Below, one piece after another: positions 23,364-32,836 of a DNA stretch of 64,000 bases (position 1 is its first letter; every line of letters begins with the position of its first letter). A program made the position numbers and the translations under genes. The notes under the pieces were generated by a model, which did not search any database, was not told the DNA's origin, and saw only the letters and a list, made by a program, of their open reading frames with translations. Location of the stretch: positions 1 to 64,000 of the forward strand of contig NZ_JAIVMG010000008.1 in NCBI RefSeq assembly GCF_020177335.1, read 5' to 3'. This DNA comes from Stappia indica. Its GTDB lineage: Bacteria > Pseudomonadota > Alphaproteobacteria > Rhizobiales > Stappiaceae.

Positions 23364-23412
23364 CCGGGGCAATCACGGGTTTCGCGCGCCGAGAAGGCGG
23401 CCGTCACGAAAG

Positions 23413-23435
23413 CGCCGGGCCCGTTGGGCCCGGCG
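23413..23435. terminator. hairpin, bidirectional terminator between convergent operons
   Basis: CGCCGGGCCC and GGGCCCGGCG pair perfectly over 10 bp around a GTT loop, between the PPTase stop (23363) and the stop of the leftward ABC operon (23454). On the minus strand it is followed by CTTTCG, a weak T-tract. Confidence 0.65.
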
Positions 23436-23453
23436 TCTGGCGTCGATGGCGCG

Positions 23454-24535
<1,082 letters not shown>

Positions 24536-24539
<4 letters not shown>

Positions 24540-25327
24540 CCTTCGGTTTCCTTCTTCAGGCGGCGGGTGAACCGTTCGGCCCAGATCCCGACGACCGCCG
24601 TCAGGATGAGCGCCACGGTCGCGATGGCGTTGATTTCAGGGGACATGCCCGAGCGCAGCTTGGCGAAGATCAGAACCGGCAAGGTCGGCTCATAGCCGCC
24701 CAGGAAGAAGGAGCGGACGAAATCGTCGAAACTGAGCAGCAGGCAGAAGATCGAGGCGCCGAGAATGGCGGGCACCAGATAGGGCAGGGTGATCCGCAGG
24801 AACGCGATCAGCGGATCGGCGCCAAGGTCGCGCGCTGCCTCGATCTGGCTTTTCGGCAGGGTGGACAGGCGCGCCATCACGACGAGAACCACGAAGGGCA
24901 CGTTGTGGACTGCGTGGGCCCAGACGATCGCCCCCATGCCCGGCTCGATGCCAAGGCCCCGCGCGTAGATGCGGAAGGCAATCGCGGAGATGATGCCCGG
25001 GACCAGTGCCGGCAGCACGGTCAGGCCGAAGATCACCGCCCGGCCCCAGAAGCGCCGGCCTTCCAGCAGCACCGCGATCCAGGTGCCGACGACGACGGAG
25101 ATTGCCGTCGACAGCACGGCGATGACGACCGAATAGCCGAAGGTGGAGAGCACCTGCGCGTCGGCGAACACGCCCGTGTACCATTCGAAGGTCCAGGAGC
25201 GGATCGGGAAGCCGATGAACTTGCTGTCCTTGAAGCTGACCAGAACCATGAGGATCAGCGGCACGAAGACATAAAGCACGAAGGCCCAGTAGACGCAGGA
25301 GAGAAGAACGCGGTTGCCCCGGTTCAT
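24536..25327 (-). CDS. ABC transporter permease, PotC-like
   Basis: A 263-residue membrane protein with about six spans. The cytoplasmic EAA loop is EAARDLGADPLIAFLRITLP. The start at 25327 (MNRGNRVLL) overlaps the upstream permease stop by 4 bp (ATGA). The LLSFDDFVRSFFLGG segment is characteristic of the PotC subgroup. It pairs with the PotB-like permease and the PotA-like ATPase. Confidence 0.93.
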
Positions 25328-26313
25328 TTCACGTCTCCCTTTCGCAAGGCGCTCATCAGCCGCTGGAACACCACGGTGACGATCAGCGCGGAAACGAACA
25401 TGATGGTGGCGAAGGCCGCACCCGTGGGCCACTCGTCGCCGGCGACATGGAAGAAACCGGCGATGGTCTCGGCAAAGACCGTGGTGGACGGACCGCCGAG
25501 CAGGACCGGCGTGGCGTAAAAGCCCGTGGCGATCAGGAAGACCAGCGTGCAGCCGGAGGAAATGCCCTCGATGGTCAGCGGCAGCGTGACCCGCCGGAAG
25601 CGGGTCCAGGCGCCGGCACCGAGATCGGCGGCCGCCTCATTGTAGCTTTTCGGCAGCTTTTCCAGCGCGGAGTAGAGCGGCAGCAGCATGTAGAGCGCGG
25701 TCAGGTAGACGATGCCCATGCCCATGGAGAAGCTGGTGTACATGAAGGGAATCGGCCGGTCGATCAGGCCGATGCTGCGCAACAAGAGGTTCACCGCGCC
25801 GGTGTTGCCGAGCAGGATCATGATGGCGTAGGTGCGCACGATCTCGCCCACCCAGAACGGGATGAGCAACAGCAGCAGCATCAGCATCTGGTTCTTCCGG
25901 CTGACGTGCCGGGCCAGGTAATAGGCCACCGGGTAGGTGAGGATCAGCGTGCAGAAAGTGAAGGTGGCGGCGAAGAACAGGGTGCGGAAGAACGGCATCC
26001 AGAAGATGCTGTCGCCGAAGAAGCGGGCGTAGTTGTCGAGGGTCAGGTGTTGTTCCTTGCCGGCCGCGACCGGATAGGCATCGGTGAAGCTGACGCCGAC
26101 CATCTGGATCATCGGACCGAGATGCTGGGTCAGCACCCAGAGAATGGGGAAGAGCGCGAGAATCAGGAACTGGCGGCGCGGCGAGGCGCCGATCAGTCCG
26201 GCGAAGGCGCGATAGGGCGACCAGTTGACGAGGCGCCCCCAGAAGGTGCGATCGGCCTGCCGCAACGTGCTCGCAGCGCGCTCGTTCCGCGCGGATGCGG
26301 CGTCATAACTCAT
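25324..26313 (-). CDS. ABC transporter permease, PotB-like
   Basis: A 329-residue permease with about six to seven membrane spans and a long hydrophilic N-terminus (about 40 residues). The EAA loop is EAAADLGAGAWTRFRRVTLP. The ATG at 26313 lies behind AGGAGAAAGG. It is coupled to the PotC-like gene. The family mostly moves spermidine, putrescine or other small cations; the substrate is set by the binding protein and is not known here. Confidence 0.93.
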   Translation of the reverse strand: MSYDAASARNERAASTLRQADRTFWGRLVNWSPYRAFAGLIGASPRRQFLILALFPILWVLTQHLGPMIQMVGVSFTDAYPVAAGKEQHLTLDNYARFFGDSIFWMPFFRTLFFAATFTFCTLILTYPVAYYLARHVSRKNQMLMLLLLLIPFWVGEIVRTYAIMILLGNTGAVNLLLRSIGLIDRPIPFMYTSFSMGMGIVYLTALYMLLPLYSALEKLPKSYNEAAADLGAGAWTRFRRVTLPLTIEGISSGCTLVFLIATGFYATPVLLGGPSTTVFAETIAGFFHVAGDEWPTGAAFATIMFVSALIVTVVFQRLMSALRKGDVK

Positions 26314-26395
26314 GAGGGTCCCTTTCTCCTCAAGCGGACCACCCACCCCCGGAAGAAGGATCCGGGGGTGGAAACTGGAGCGATAAGCCAGAGGG

Positions 26396-27502
26396 TCAGG
26401 CGGCCTTGATGGCTTCGACGGCCGGGTCGATCAGGCCGTATTTCATCTTGTTGGCCTCGGCGCGGAAGAACTGCAGCGTGGACAGTTCCTCATCGGTGAA
26501 GGACGTGGACTTCTTCTCCAGGTCCGTCAGATGGTTGGAGGCGTCCTTGTAGGTGGAGATGTAGCCGGAGGCCTTGGTCATCGCCGCGCCGATCTCCGGC
26601 GACGACAGGATCGCGTCGAGGAAGAGATAGGCATTGTCCGCGTTCGGCGCGTTCTTGGCGATGTTGTAGGTGTAGACGAAGCCGTAGGAGCCTTCCTTCG
26701 GAATGGTCATGTCTAGCGGGAAGCCGTCGTTGATCAGCGCGGCCGCCGGGCCGTTCCAGGAATGGCCGAGGACGATGTCCTGGTTGACGAACATCTGCTG
26801 GATTTCCGCGCCGCCATCGTAGTATTTGCGCACCAGCGGCTTGTGCTTGATCAGGAACTGCTTGGCTTCCTCGACGATCCGTGCCGCTTCCTCGGGCTTG
26901 TCGAGGTATTCGACCATGTTCCCGTCATAACCCATCTTGAGCATGATGATCGACATCATGTCCTGGATGATATAGGCGGTCTGGTTGGCGTATTTCTCCG
27001 AGAACAGCGTGTCCCAGGTGCGGGCTTCCTCCGCCGACACATAGTCGGTGTTGTAGGACAGCACCTCCATGCCGGACAGGATCGGCGCGCCCCACTTGTT
27101 GTCCTTGATCGTCGACCAGTCGCTTTCGGAGAACGTGGGGTTGATGTTGCCCCAGTTCTTCAGCCGGCCGGTGTCGAGCGGCGCCAGCAGGTCGCTGTCG
27201 ATGAACTGCAGGAAGCGGTGGCCGGCCACCGTCATGATGTCGACGGTCGGGTTCGGCTGTTCGGCAGCCAGAAGGTTGAACTGCTTGCCCTGGTCGTCGA
27301 CGAGCCGGACGTTGACCTTGATGCCGGTGTCGGCCTCGAACTGCTTCTTGAAGCTCTCCGGCACGAAGTTGTTGTAGGTCCAGATGTTGACCTCGCCGCC
27401 AGCGGCATGGGCGCGGCGCAGATAGGCCGGGCTGGCGAGCGCCACCGAGCCGATCGCGGCGGCCTTGAGCAGGTGGCGGCGGTTGAGCGAGAGATTGGTC
27501 AT
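26396..27502 (-). CDS. periplasmic binding protein, PotD/PotF-like, Tat-type signal
   Basis: A 368-residue type 2 solute-binding protein. The N-terminus NRRHLLKAAAIGS is a twin-arginine-like signal with cleavage near AHA-AG. The mature part starts VNIWTYNNFVPES and contains ADTGIKVNV, as in the PotD family. AAGG ahead of the ATG at 27502 is the ribosome-binding site. It lies directly upstream of the permease genes and 50 bp downstream of an opine-dehydrogenase-like gene, which hints that the ligand is an amino-acid conjugate or polyamine. Confidence 0.92.
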   Translation of the reverse strand: MTNLSLNRRHLLKAAAIGSVALASPAYLRRAHAAGGEVNIWTYNNFVPESFKKQFEADTGIKVNVRLVDDQGKQFNLLAAEQPNPTVDIMTVAGHRFLQFIDSDLLAPLDTGRLKNWGNINPTFSESDWSTIKDNKWGAPILSGMEVLSYNTDYVSAEEARTWDTLFSEKYANQTAYIIQDMMSIIMLKMGYDGNMVEYLDKPEEAARIVEEAKQFLIKHKPLVRKYYDGGAEIQQMFVNQDIVLGHSWNGPAAALINDGFPLDMTIPKEGSYGFVYTYNIAKNAPNADNAYLFLDAILSSPEIGAAMTKASGYISTYKDASNHLTDLEKKSTSFTDEELSTLQFFRAEANKMKYGLIDPAVEAIKAA

Positions 27503-27552
27503 GTCGGTTTTTCCTTCTGAACGGTTCTTGTGATTGGCCCTTGCCATCGGGG

Positions 27553-28677
27553 TCAGCACGCCTCTTGCACGGGCGTCGTGTCGAGCCGGCCGGTCTGCGC
27601 GGCCTGCCGGAGCTCTTCCAGGCTGAACCGCGTGAGATCCAGCGCGGTCAGCAATTCGTTTTCGGCGGCAAAGTCGCGGCCATACATGGCCGAGAAGATG
27701 CGGATGCCGGCTTCGTGCAGCGTCGCCGGACGGCCGACCAGCGCGCCGAGCGCCACGGTCAGCGCGAGGCCGTAGGGCACGTCCTCGGTGACGTAGCGGC
27801 TGTCTGCGGTCGCCGGGCCGGTGCCGCCGTTGCCTTCGGTGTGCATCTGCTGGTTCATCTCGGAGATCGAGGCCACCGGCACATGGAAGGACAGGTGGAA
27901 ATGCTCGAAGATGGTGCGCACCTCAAGGCCAAGCGCCTCGGCGATGGCGAGCCGCTCCGCGTCCAGCGCCTCCAGGAGGCGGCCGACATTGGGCGTCACG
28001 TTCTGGCCCTGGCTCCAGGTCTCCCCGCGCTCCATGCGGGTCATGTTGCCAAGGGCGATGCCCATGTGGTTCTGCGGGTTGAGGTTCGACAGCGAGATCG
28101 CCAGAAGCCCGTCGCGAGCCTGGAAGCGGTCGCCGAACAGGCGCCGGCAGACGGCCTGCGCCTCCTCCGACCGGCTGGCCGGGACCGTGCACAGGTCAAT
28201 CAGCTTGCGCACGGTGTTGACCGTCACCTCGGTGCCGGACTGGCGGCGGCCGGTGACCGCCGTCGTGCCCCAGGCGGTGACCGGCGCGTCGATGCCGCGT
28301 TCGGCGAGCAACCGCATCAGATAGAGCGCACCCATCGAGGCATGCGAGGAAATGATGATGTGCTGGCCGGCGCGGATATGCGGGGCAAGCGCGTCCATCA
28401 CCGCCTTGTGGCCGTAGCCCGGCACGGCGATCAGAAGAACGTCGTTGCCGGCCGCCAGTTCGGCAGCGCTCGCGGCAAGGCGCGGGGAGAAGGTGGTTTC
28501 CAGCGCACCGGTTGCCACCAGCGGGTCGCCATTGGCGAGCGAGGCGGTTCCCTGACCCGAGGGCGACCAGAGCATCGGCTGATGGCCTCGGCCCTGCAAC
28601 AGCGCGGCGGTGGCGAAGGCGATGGAGCCGGCGCCGGCGATCCCGACTCTGGACGGTGCCGCGTCCTCACTCGTCAT
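27553..28677 (-). CDS. NAD/NADP octopine/nopaline dehydrogenase family protein
   Basis: A 374-residue protein with an N-terminal Rossmann domain (VGIAGAGSIAFATAALL, about residues 11-27) and the C-terminal opine-dehydrogenase domain, recognisable by SLSNLNPQNHMGIALGN, where the His is the expected catalytic residue. Family members form or split N-(carboxyalkyl) amino acids with NAD(P)H. The ATG at 28677 follows GGAGGAA. As first gene of the importer operon it may cleave an imported opine-like amine in the cytoplasm. Substrate unknown. Confidence 0.87.
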   Translation of the reverse strand: MTSEDAAPSRVGIAGAGSIAFATAALLQGRGHQPMLWSPSGQGTASLANGDPLVATGALETTFSPRLAASAAELAAGNDVLLIAVPGYGHKAVMDALAPHIRAGQHIIISSHASMGALYLMRLLAERGIDAPVTAWGTTAVTGRRQSGTEVTVNTVRKLIDLCTVPASRSEEAQAVCRRLFGDRFQARDGLLAISLSNLNPQNHMGIALGNMTRMERGETWSQGQNVTPNVGRLLEALDAERLAIAEALGLEVRTIFEHFHLSFHVPVASISEMNQQMHTEGNGGTGPATADSRYVTEDVPYGLALTVALGALVGRPATLHEAGIRIFSAMYGRDFAAENELLTALDLTRFSLEELRQAAQTGRLDTTPVQEAC

Positions 28678-28905
28678 GAAATGTTCCTCCCGCTTGGTCG
28701 TTTCGTATCCGTCCGGATGTGTCTCAGATGAGGCCCGTTTGTACTTCGCCCGGGCGATTCCGCGGCATAATGACGCCTTTGAAGACGCGATAGAAGCCTT
28801 GGAAGCCGTGATTGGCGCGGGAAACGCCCGCGCTACCAATCAGGGGTTTTACGTAGGCCGCAATGCGTGATGCGTCTGTTGATAGACAGGGGGCGTGCAT
28901 GGGAC
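28678..28905. other. intergenic region with large hairpin
   Basis: Non-coding stretch between the two leftward operons. It must carry the promoter of the opine-dehydrogenase/transporter operon. A compound hairpin occupies 28809-28842. Confidence 0.6.
28809..28842. terminator. compound hairpin between two co-directional operons
   Basis: An inner stem GCGCGGG/CCCGCGC (loop aaacg) is extended by an outer stem TGATTG/CAATCA with a three-base bulge. It lies after the stop of the CMD operon and ahead of the opine-dehydrogenase gene, so it may end the first transcript. No T-tract follows on the minus strand, so a regulatory leader is an alternative. Confidence 0.45.
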
Positions 28906-29493
28906 CTACGCCTTCGCCGTCTTGGCGACCGGGTCGCCGAGAACGTGCATCAGCCGGTTGGCCCAGCCGAACAGCGCCGAGGACAGGATCAGGTCGAGGA
29001 TCTCCTCCTCCGACAGGCCGGCCTCGCGCAGCTTCGCCATATCCTCGGCACCTGCTTCCGGCGGCGCCTTGGCCAGCTTGACGGCGAAATCGAAGATGGC
29101 GCGGTCGCGCGGCGACAATCGGGCGTTGGGGCCGTTGAGGAAGAGCTCGTCGGTGACCTCGGTGCTCTTTTCCAGCTTGGCATGGCGGTCGGCATGAACG
29201 GCGGCGCAGTAGATGCAGCGGTTGACCATGGAGGCGGCCAGGGCGCCGACCTCGCGTTCGGCCCGCGACATGCCGCCCGGATCGTACATGATCGCGTTGA
29301 ACAGCGGCGAGCGGACCTTCAGCGATTCCACGTCATGGGCAAGGGTCAGCACATAGGCCGAGACCTTGGTGTTGGACGGGGTGACCTTGAGCGCGTCGAG
29401 CTGCTCCGGGGTCGCCTCCTCCAGCTTGACCGGGGTGACGCGCGGCTGCCAGTCCGGAACGCTGCGGGTGAACTTGTGGACGATGCGCGTCAT
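28906..29493 (-). CDS. AhpD/CMD-family peroxidase-related protein
   Basis: A 195-residue protein with a carboxymuconolactone decarboxylase-like fold. The redox motif CIYCAAVH (C-x2-C-x3-H) is that of AhpD alkylhydroperoxidases. MSRAEREVGALAASMVNRC before it and ILDLILSSALFGWANRL after it are typical of 'peroxidase-related' CMD proteins. The start at 29493 overlaps the stop of the second CMD gene by 4 bp. It probably acts with that gene and the flavin monooxygenase, perhaps in peroxide handling or in a decarboxylation-like step; the reaction is not known. Confidence 0.87.
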   Translation of the reverse strand: MTRIVHKFTRSVPDWQPRVTPVKLEEATPEQLDALKVTPSNTKVSAYVLTLAHDVESLKVRSPLFNAIMYDPGGMSRAEREVGALAASMVNRCIYCAAVHADRHAKLEKSTEVTDELFLNGPNARLSPRDRAIFDFAVKLAKAPPEAGAEDMAKLREAGLSEEEILDLILSSALFGWANRLMHVLGDPVAKTAKA

Positions 29494-29972
29494 GCCGCGT
29501 CTCCCTGCATCAGCCGCAGACCGGCGATCAGCCGGATCTGATAGGCGAGAAAGGCGTTGAGCTCGCACAGGCGGACGATGTCGGCATCGGAAACGCCAGC
29601 GGCCTGAAGCGCGGCGATATCCTCGGCGGCAACATCGGCGGTGCGCGCCGCGACCTTGTCGAAGAACCCGACAACCGCGGCAAGATCCTCGGCGCTGCCG
29701 TCGGTCCCGGTGTCGGCAAGGCCGGCGAAGGTCCCGGCCTTCGCCAGATAGCGCCCGGCCAGGGCGTTGTCGCCGTTGAGCCGGGCCACCCGGGCGGCGA
29801 GCGCGGCGCGCAGCTCATGCGGGAAGGCGCCGGTGTCCTCGGGGGCGAGGACGGCCTCTTCCGCCGCCTGGGTCATCTCCATGATGTTGGCCCGGGTCGC
29901 GGCCGCCGCGCCGGTGGCGGTCTCAGCGGCAATGCCGGCGACGCTCAGCGCCGTCGTCTCAAAGATGCTCAT
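29490..29972 (-). CDS. CMD-domain protein (Avi_7170-like)
   Basis: A 160-residue, Ala-rich protein that resembles the group described as 'CMD domain protein, Avi_7170 family'. The C-terminal half (SDADIVRLCELNAFLAYQIRL) matches the helix pair of CMD proteins, but no CxxC is visible, so it may be a non-redox partner of the following gene. Both ends overlap neighbours by 4 bp, indicating strict co-expression with the flavin monooxygenase and the AhpD-like protein. Confidence 0.75.
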   Translation of the reverse strand: MSIFETTALSVAGIAAETATGAAAATRANIMEMTQAAEEAVLAPEDTGAFPHELRAALAARVARLNGDNALAGRYLAKAGTFAGLADTGTDGSAEDLAAVVGFFDKVAARTADVAAEDIAALQAAGVSDADIVRLCELNAFLAYQIRLIAGLRLMQGDAA

Positions 29973-31444
29973 GCAACCTGTCCTTCAGTCGCGGTCTCGC
30001 TCAGCTCGCTCGGCTGCCATTCATCGCCCTTCAGCTCGGGGGTGTCGTAGTCGAGCATCGCCTGCCAATGGGTGTCGACGTCCTCGGCATAAAGGGTGGC
30101 GGCCATGGCCCGGGCGAGCCAGGCGGCGCCTTCCGAAACGCCGGGAATGTCGCCGCTGACCTTGCCGAGGCTCGCCGAGGAGCCGTAGTTGAAGCAGTAG
30201 ACATTGCCGAGCCAGGGGGCCGTGCCCGGCTGCTTCTCGCGGAAGGTGAAATCCGGATTGAGATAGGGGAAACGGCCGAGGTCGGCGGATTCCTCGCCCT
30301 CCGGCGGGGTGTAGACATCCTCCCACAGCAGGATGTCGCTTGCTGCCGCGCCAAACTCGCGCCGCGACAGCGGATCGACGGTGAAGCCGGTGCCCAGAAT
30401 CAGGAAATCCGCCTCGTAAGAAGTGCCATCGGTGAAGTCGATCCGCACCGCGCCGTTCACCTCGCGGGTGGCGGCCACCCCCTTGCCGAAGTGGAAATAG
30501 GCGTTGGGATGACGGCTGACCCGCTTGGTCGAGCCATGCGGCGGCGGGGTCTGGGTCTTGAACGAGTACTGCATGAAGCGCCAGCGCCATTCGTCCGGCA
30601 ATTCGCCGAACCCGGCGGTGAAGCCGAAGCTGCCGATGCCCATCATCTTGTTGATGGTCGGCATCTGCTTGCGGCGGATGAGGTGACGCACCTCCGCCGC
30701 GCCGTGTTCGAGGGCTTCGGCGGCGTTGTCCACCGCCGAGGCGCCGACGCCGACGACGGCGACCCGCTTGCCCTTGAGGGCGGCAAAGTCGATGGCATCG
30801 GCGCTATGGGCCCAGAGTCGGCGCGGCAAGTCGCGGACGAAGCCGGGAATGTTGGGCTCGCCGGTGCCGTCGCGGCCGGTGGCGAACACGAGCTTGCGGG
30901 TGAGGATCGAGGCTTCTTCGGCACCCGACAGATGCAGGCGCAGAAGATCTCCTTCCGGCTCGACCCGATCCACGGAGACGCCATTCTCGACCGGAATGTC
31001 GAGCGCCTTGCGGTACCAGCGCAGGTAATCCATCCACATCGGGCGGGGGATCTTGTCCATCTCGCGCCAGGCGTCGGTGCCGAACTGTGCCCGGTACCAG
31101 GCCTGGAAGGTCAGCGCGCCATGGCCGAAGGCCGGGCCGGTCAGCTCCTTCGGCGAGCGCAGCGTCTCCATCCGGGCGTAGTTGAGCCAGGGGCCCTCGA
31201 AGCCGGCGGGGCTGCGGTCGAGCACCCGGATGTTGCGAACGCCGCCGGTCATCAGACCGAGCCAGGCGACCATGCCGCACATGCCGCCGCCGATGATGAT
31301 GACGTCGCTCACCCCGTCCTTGCGCGGGACCCAGTCCTTGCCGGGGTAGCAGAGAAACGCAAGGTCCTCGCGCAGGCGCGCCTCAAGGGCGGAAAGGCCA
31401 AGGCCGTCGATCGGAGATGCATTGGTCGTGGGCTGAGGGGTCAT
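29969..31444 (-). CDS. FAD/NAD(P)-binding monooxygenase-like oxidoreductase
   Basis: A 491-residue two-dinucleotide-domain flavoprotein. The FAD motif is VIIIGGGMCGM (about 48-58), the NAD(P) motif VAVVGVGASAVDNA near residue 230 and a third signature LILGTGFTVD near 345. A segment LRSPKELTGPAFG aligns with the substrate region of N-hydroxylating and Baeyer-Villiger type monooxygenases. It is coupled to the two CMD genes and lies downstream of a class-V aminotransferase-like gene and an MFS gene. It probably oxidises the imported amine or a derived ketone; the substrate cannot be read from sequence. Confidence 0.85.
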   Translation of the reverse strand: MTPQPTTNASPIDGLGLSALEARLREDLAFLCYPGKDWVPRKDGVSDVIIIGGGMCGMVAWLGLMTGGVRNIRVLDRSPAGFEGPWLNYARMETLRSPKELTGPAFGHGALTFQAWYRAQFGTDAWREMDKIPRPMWMDYLRWYRKALDIPVENGVSVDRVEPEGDLLRLHLSGAEEASILTRKLVFATGRDGTGEPNIPGFVRDLPRRLWAHSADAIDFAALKGKRVAVVGVGASAVDNAAEALEHGAAEVRHLIRRKQMPTINKMMGIGSFGFTAGFGELPDEWRWRFMQYSFKTQTPPPHGSTKRVSRHPNAYFHFGKGVAATREVNGAVRIDFTDGTSYEADFLILGTGFTVDPLSRREFGAAASDILLWEDVYTPPEGEESADLGRFPYLNPDFTFREKQPGTAPWLGNVYCFNYGSSASLGKVSGDIPGVSEGAAWLARAMAATLYAEDVDTHWQAMLDYDTPELKGDEWQPSELSETATEGQVA

Positions 31445-31483
31445 GGGCTGGGGACTCGCTCTTGCGATGGGATGGGGATCATG

Positions 31484-32836
31484 TCAGCCGTGCATCGGTG
31501 TCCAGCAGGGGTGGAGATCGTCGATGCGGTAGACATGACTGTGACGGTGATCGGAGCCTGAGGCCGGTGCCTCGCGCAGATGCGGATGGTCGGGCGGCAA
31601 CTCCGGGTGTGCGTGCGGCCGGGTCAGCGGATCATGCGCCGGCCAGACGCGGGTGGCGGCCAGCGCCACCAGCGCGGCGAGGCCGCACAGGATGAAAAGC
31701 GTGGTTTCAAGGGCAATCCGGCTGGCGAGCCATCCGGCCAGCGGATAGGCCAGCAGCCAGCCGGCGTGGCTCAGGGAAAACTGCGCGGCGAAGACCGAGG
31801 CCCGGTCCTCCCGGTTGGACGAGCGGGTGATCACCAGCCCGCCGGGCGTCAGCACCAGCGACGACAGCAGGCCGAACCCGGCCCAGACTGCGAAGGGAAG
31901 GGCGGCGAAGGGAAGCACGGTGGCGACCGGCGGCAATAGCGCGAAGCCGGCACCGAGCGCGGCGAAGCCGAAGACGCCCATCAGCATGCTCGATCGCTCG
32001 GACCGGCGTTCGACAAGGCGGGGAACCAGCACGGCGCCAAGCGCCGCGCCGCCGCCGTAACAGGCCATCAGCAGCGGGTAGAGGGTTTGCGCGTCGCCAA
32101 ACCGGCGGCTGGCGTAAATCACCGTGTTCACCAACACCCAGGCCATGGCAAGCGACAGGGCAAGGTTCAGGAGAAACAATCCGCGCAGCCGCGGCGTGCG
32201 GCGGTAGATCCTGAGGCCCTTGGCGGCGCGTGCCAGAAAGCGGACGCCGGGGGCAACGGCAGCGGTGACGGGAAAGGCGGTCGCCAGCAGAAAGCCGACC
32301 GAACCGGCAAAGGCGAGGGCGGCGAAGAGAAACAGGGTCTCCGGTGCCACCAGCCGCAGGACAAGCGCGGCGATGACCGGGCTCAGAACCGCTTCCAACG
32401 TATAGGCGATGCGCGACCAGGCAAGCGCCCGGGTATAGGTCTCTTCATCCGGCAGCACGTCCGGAATGACCGACTGGAACAGCGGCGTGAAACCGGCGGC
32501 CAAGACGAAGAAGGCGAAGGCAAGCCCGGCGATCTGCCAGGTCTCGGTGGCAAGCAGCATCGGCAGCAGAAGCAGCATCCGGCCCGCGTCGAGCCCGACC
32601 ATCACCCGCTTGCGGTCGCGCCCGGCGAACAGGCCCTCGGCGAGCGGGGCCAGCCCGACATAGGCGACCATCTTCAGCGCCAGCAGCATCCCCAGAACGC
32701 GCCCGCCCGCCGCATCGCCGCCGATTCGATAGGCGGCGAGGGAGAGGGCGACCGTCAGCAACCCGACCCCGAGCAGAGAGCAGATCTGCGCGGCGAACAA
32801 TGTCCGGAAGGCGGGGTGCGACAGGGGACTTTTCAA
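31484..32836 (-). CDS. MFS transporter with His-rich C-terminus
   Basis: A 450-residue MFS protein with about 12 spans (FRTLFAAQICSLLGVGLLTVAL at the start, GRMLLLLPMLLATETW, GAALGAVLVPRLVERRSERSS). The tail after the last span holds many His, Pro and Asp residues (for example HAHPEL, DHPHL, DHRHSH). The favoured start is a TTG at 32836 overlapping the upstream TGA; an ATG at 32905 would overlap that gene by about 70 bp. The tail could bind a metal or be a disordered cap. Co-operonic with the aminotransferase-like gene; cargo unknown. Confidence 0.82.
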   Translation of the reverse strand: MKSPLSHPAFRTLFAAQICSLLGVGLLTVALSLAAYRIGGDAAGGRVLGMLLALKMVAYVGLAPLAEGLFAGRDRKRVMVGLDAGRMLLLLPMLLATETWQIAGLAFAFFVLAAGFTPLFQSVIPDVLPDEETYTRALAWSRIAYTLEAVLSPVIAALVLRLVAPETLFLFAALAFAGSVGFLLATAFPVTAAVAPGVRFLARAAKGLRIYRRTPRLRGLFLLNLALSLAMAWVLVNTVIYASRRFGDAQTLYPLLMACYGGGAALGAVLVPRLVERRSERSSMLMGVFGFAALGAGFALLPPVATVLPFAALPFAVWAGFGLLSSLVLTPGGLVITRSSNREDRASVFAAQFSLSHAGWLLAYPLAGWLASRIALETTLFILCGLAALVALAATRVWPAHDPLTRPHAHPELPPDHPHLREAPASGSDHRHSHVYRIDDLHPCWTPMHG

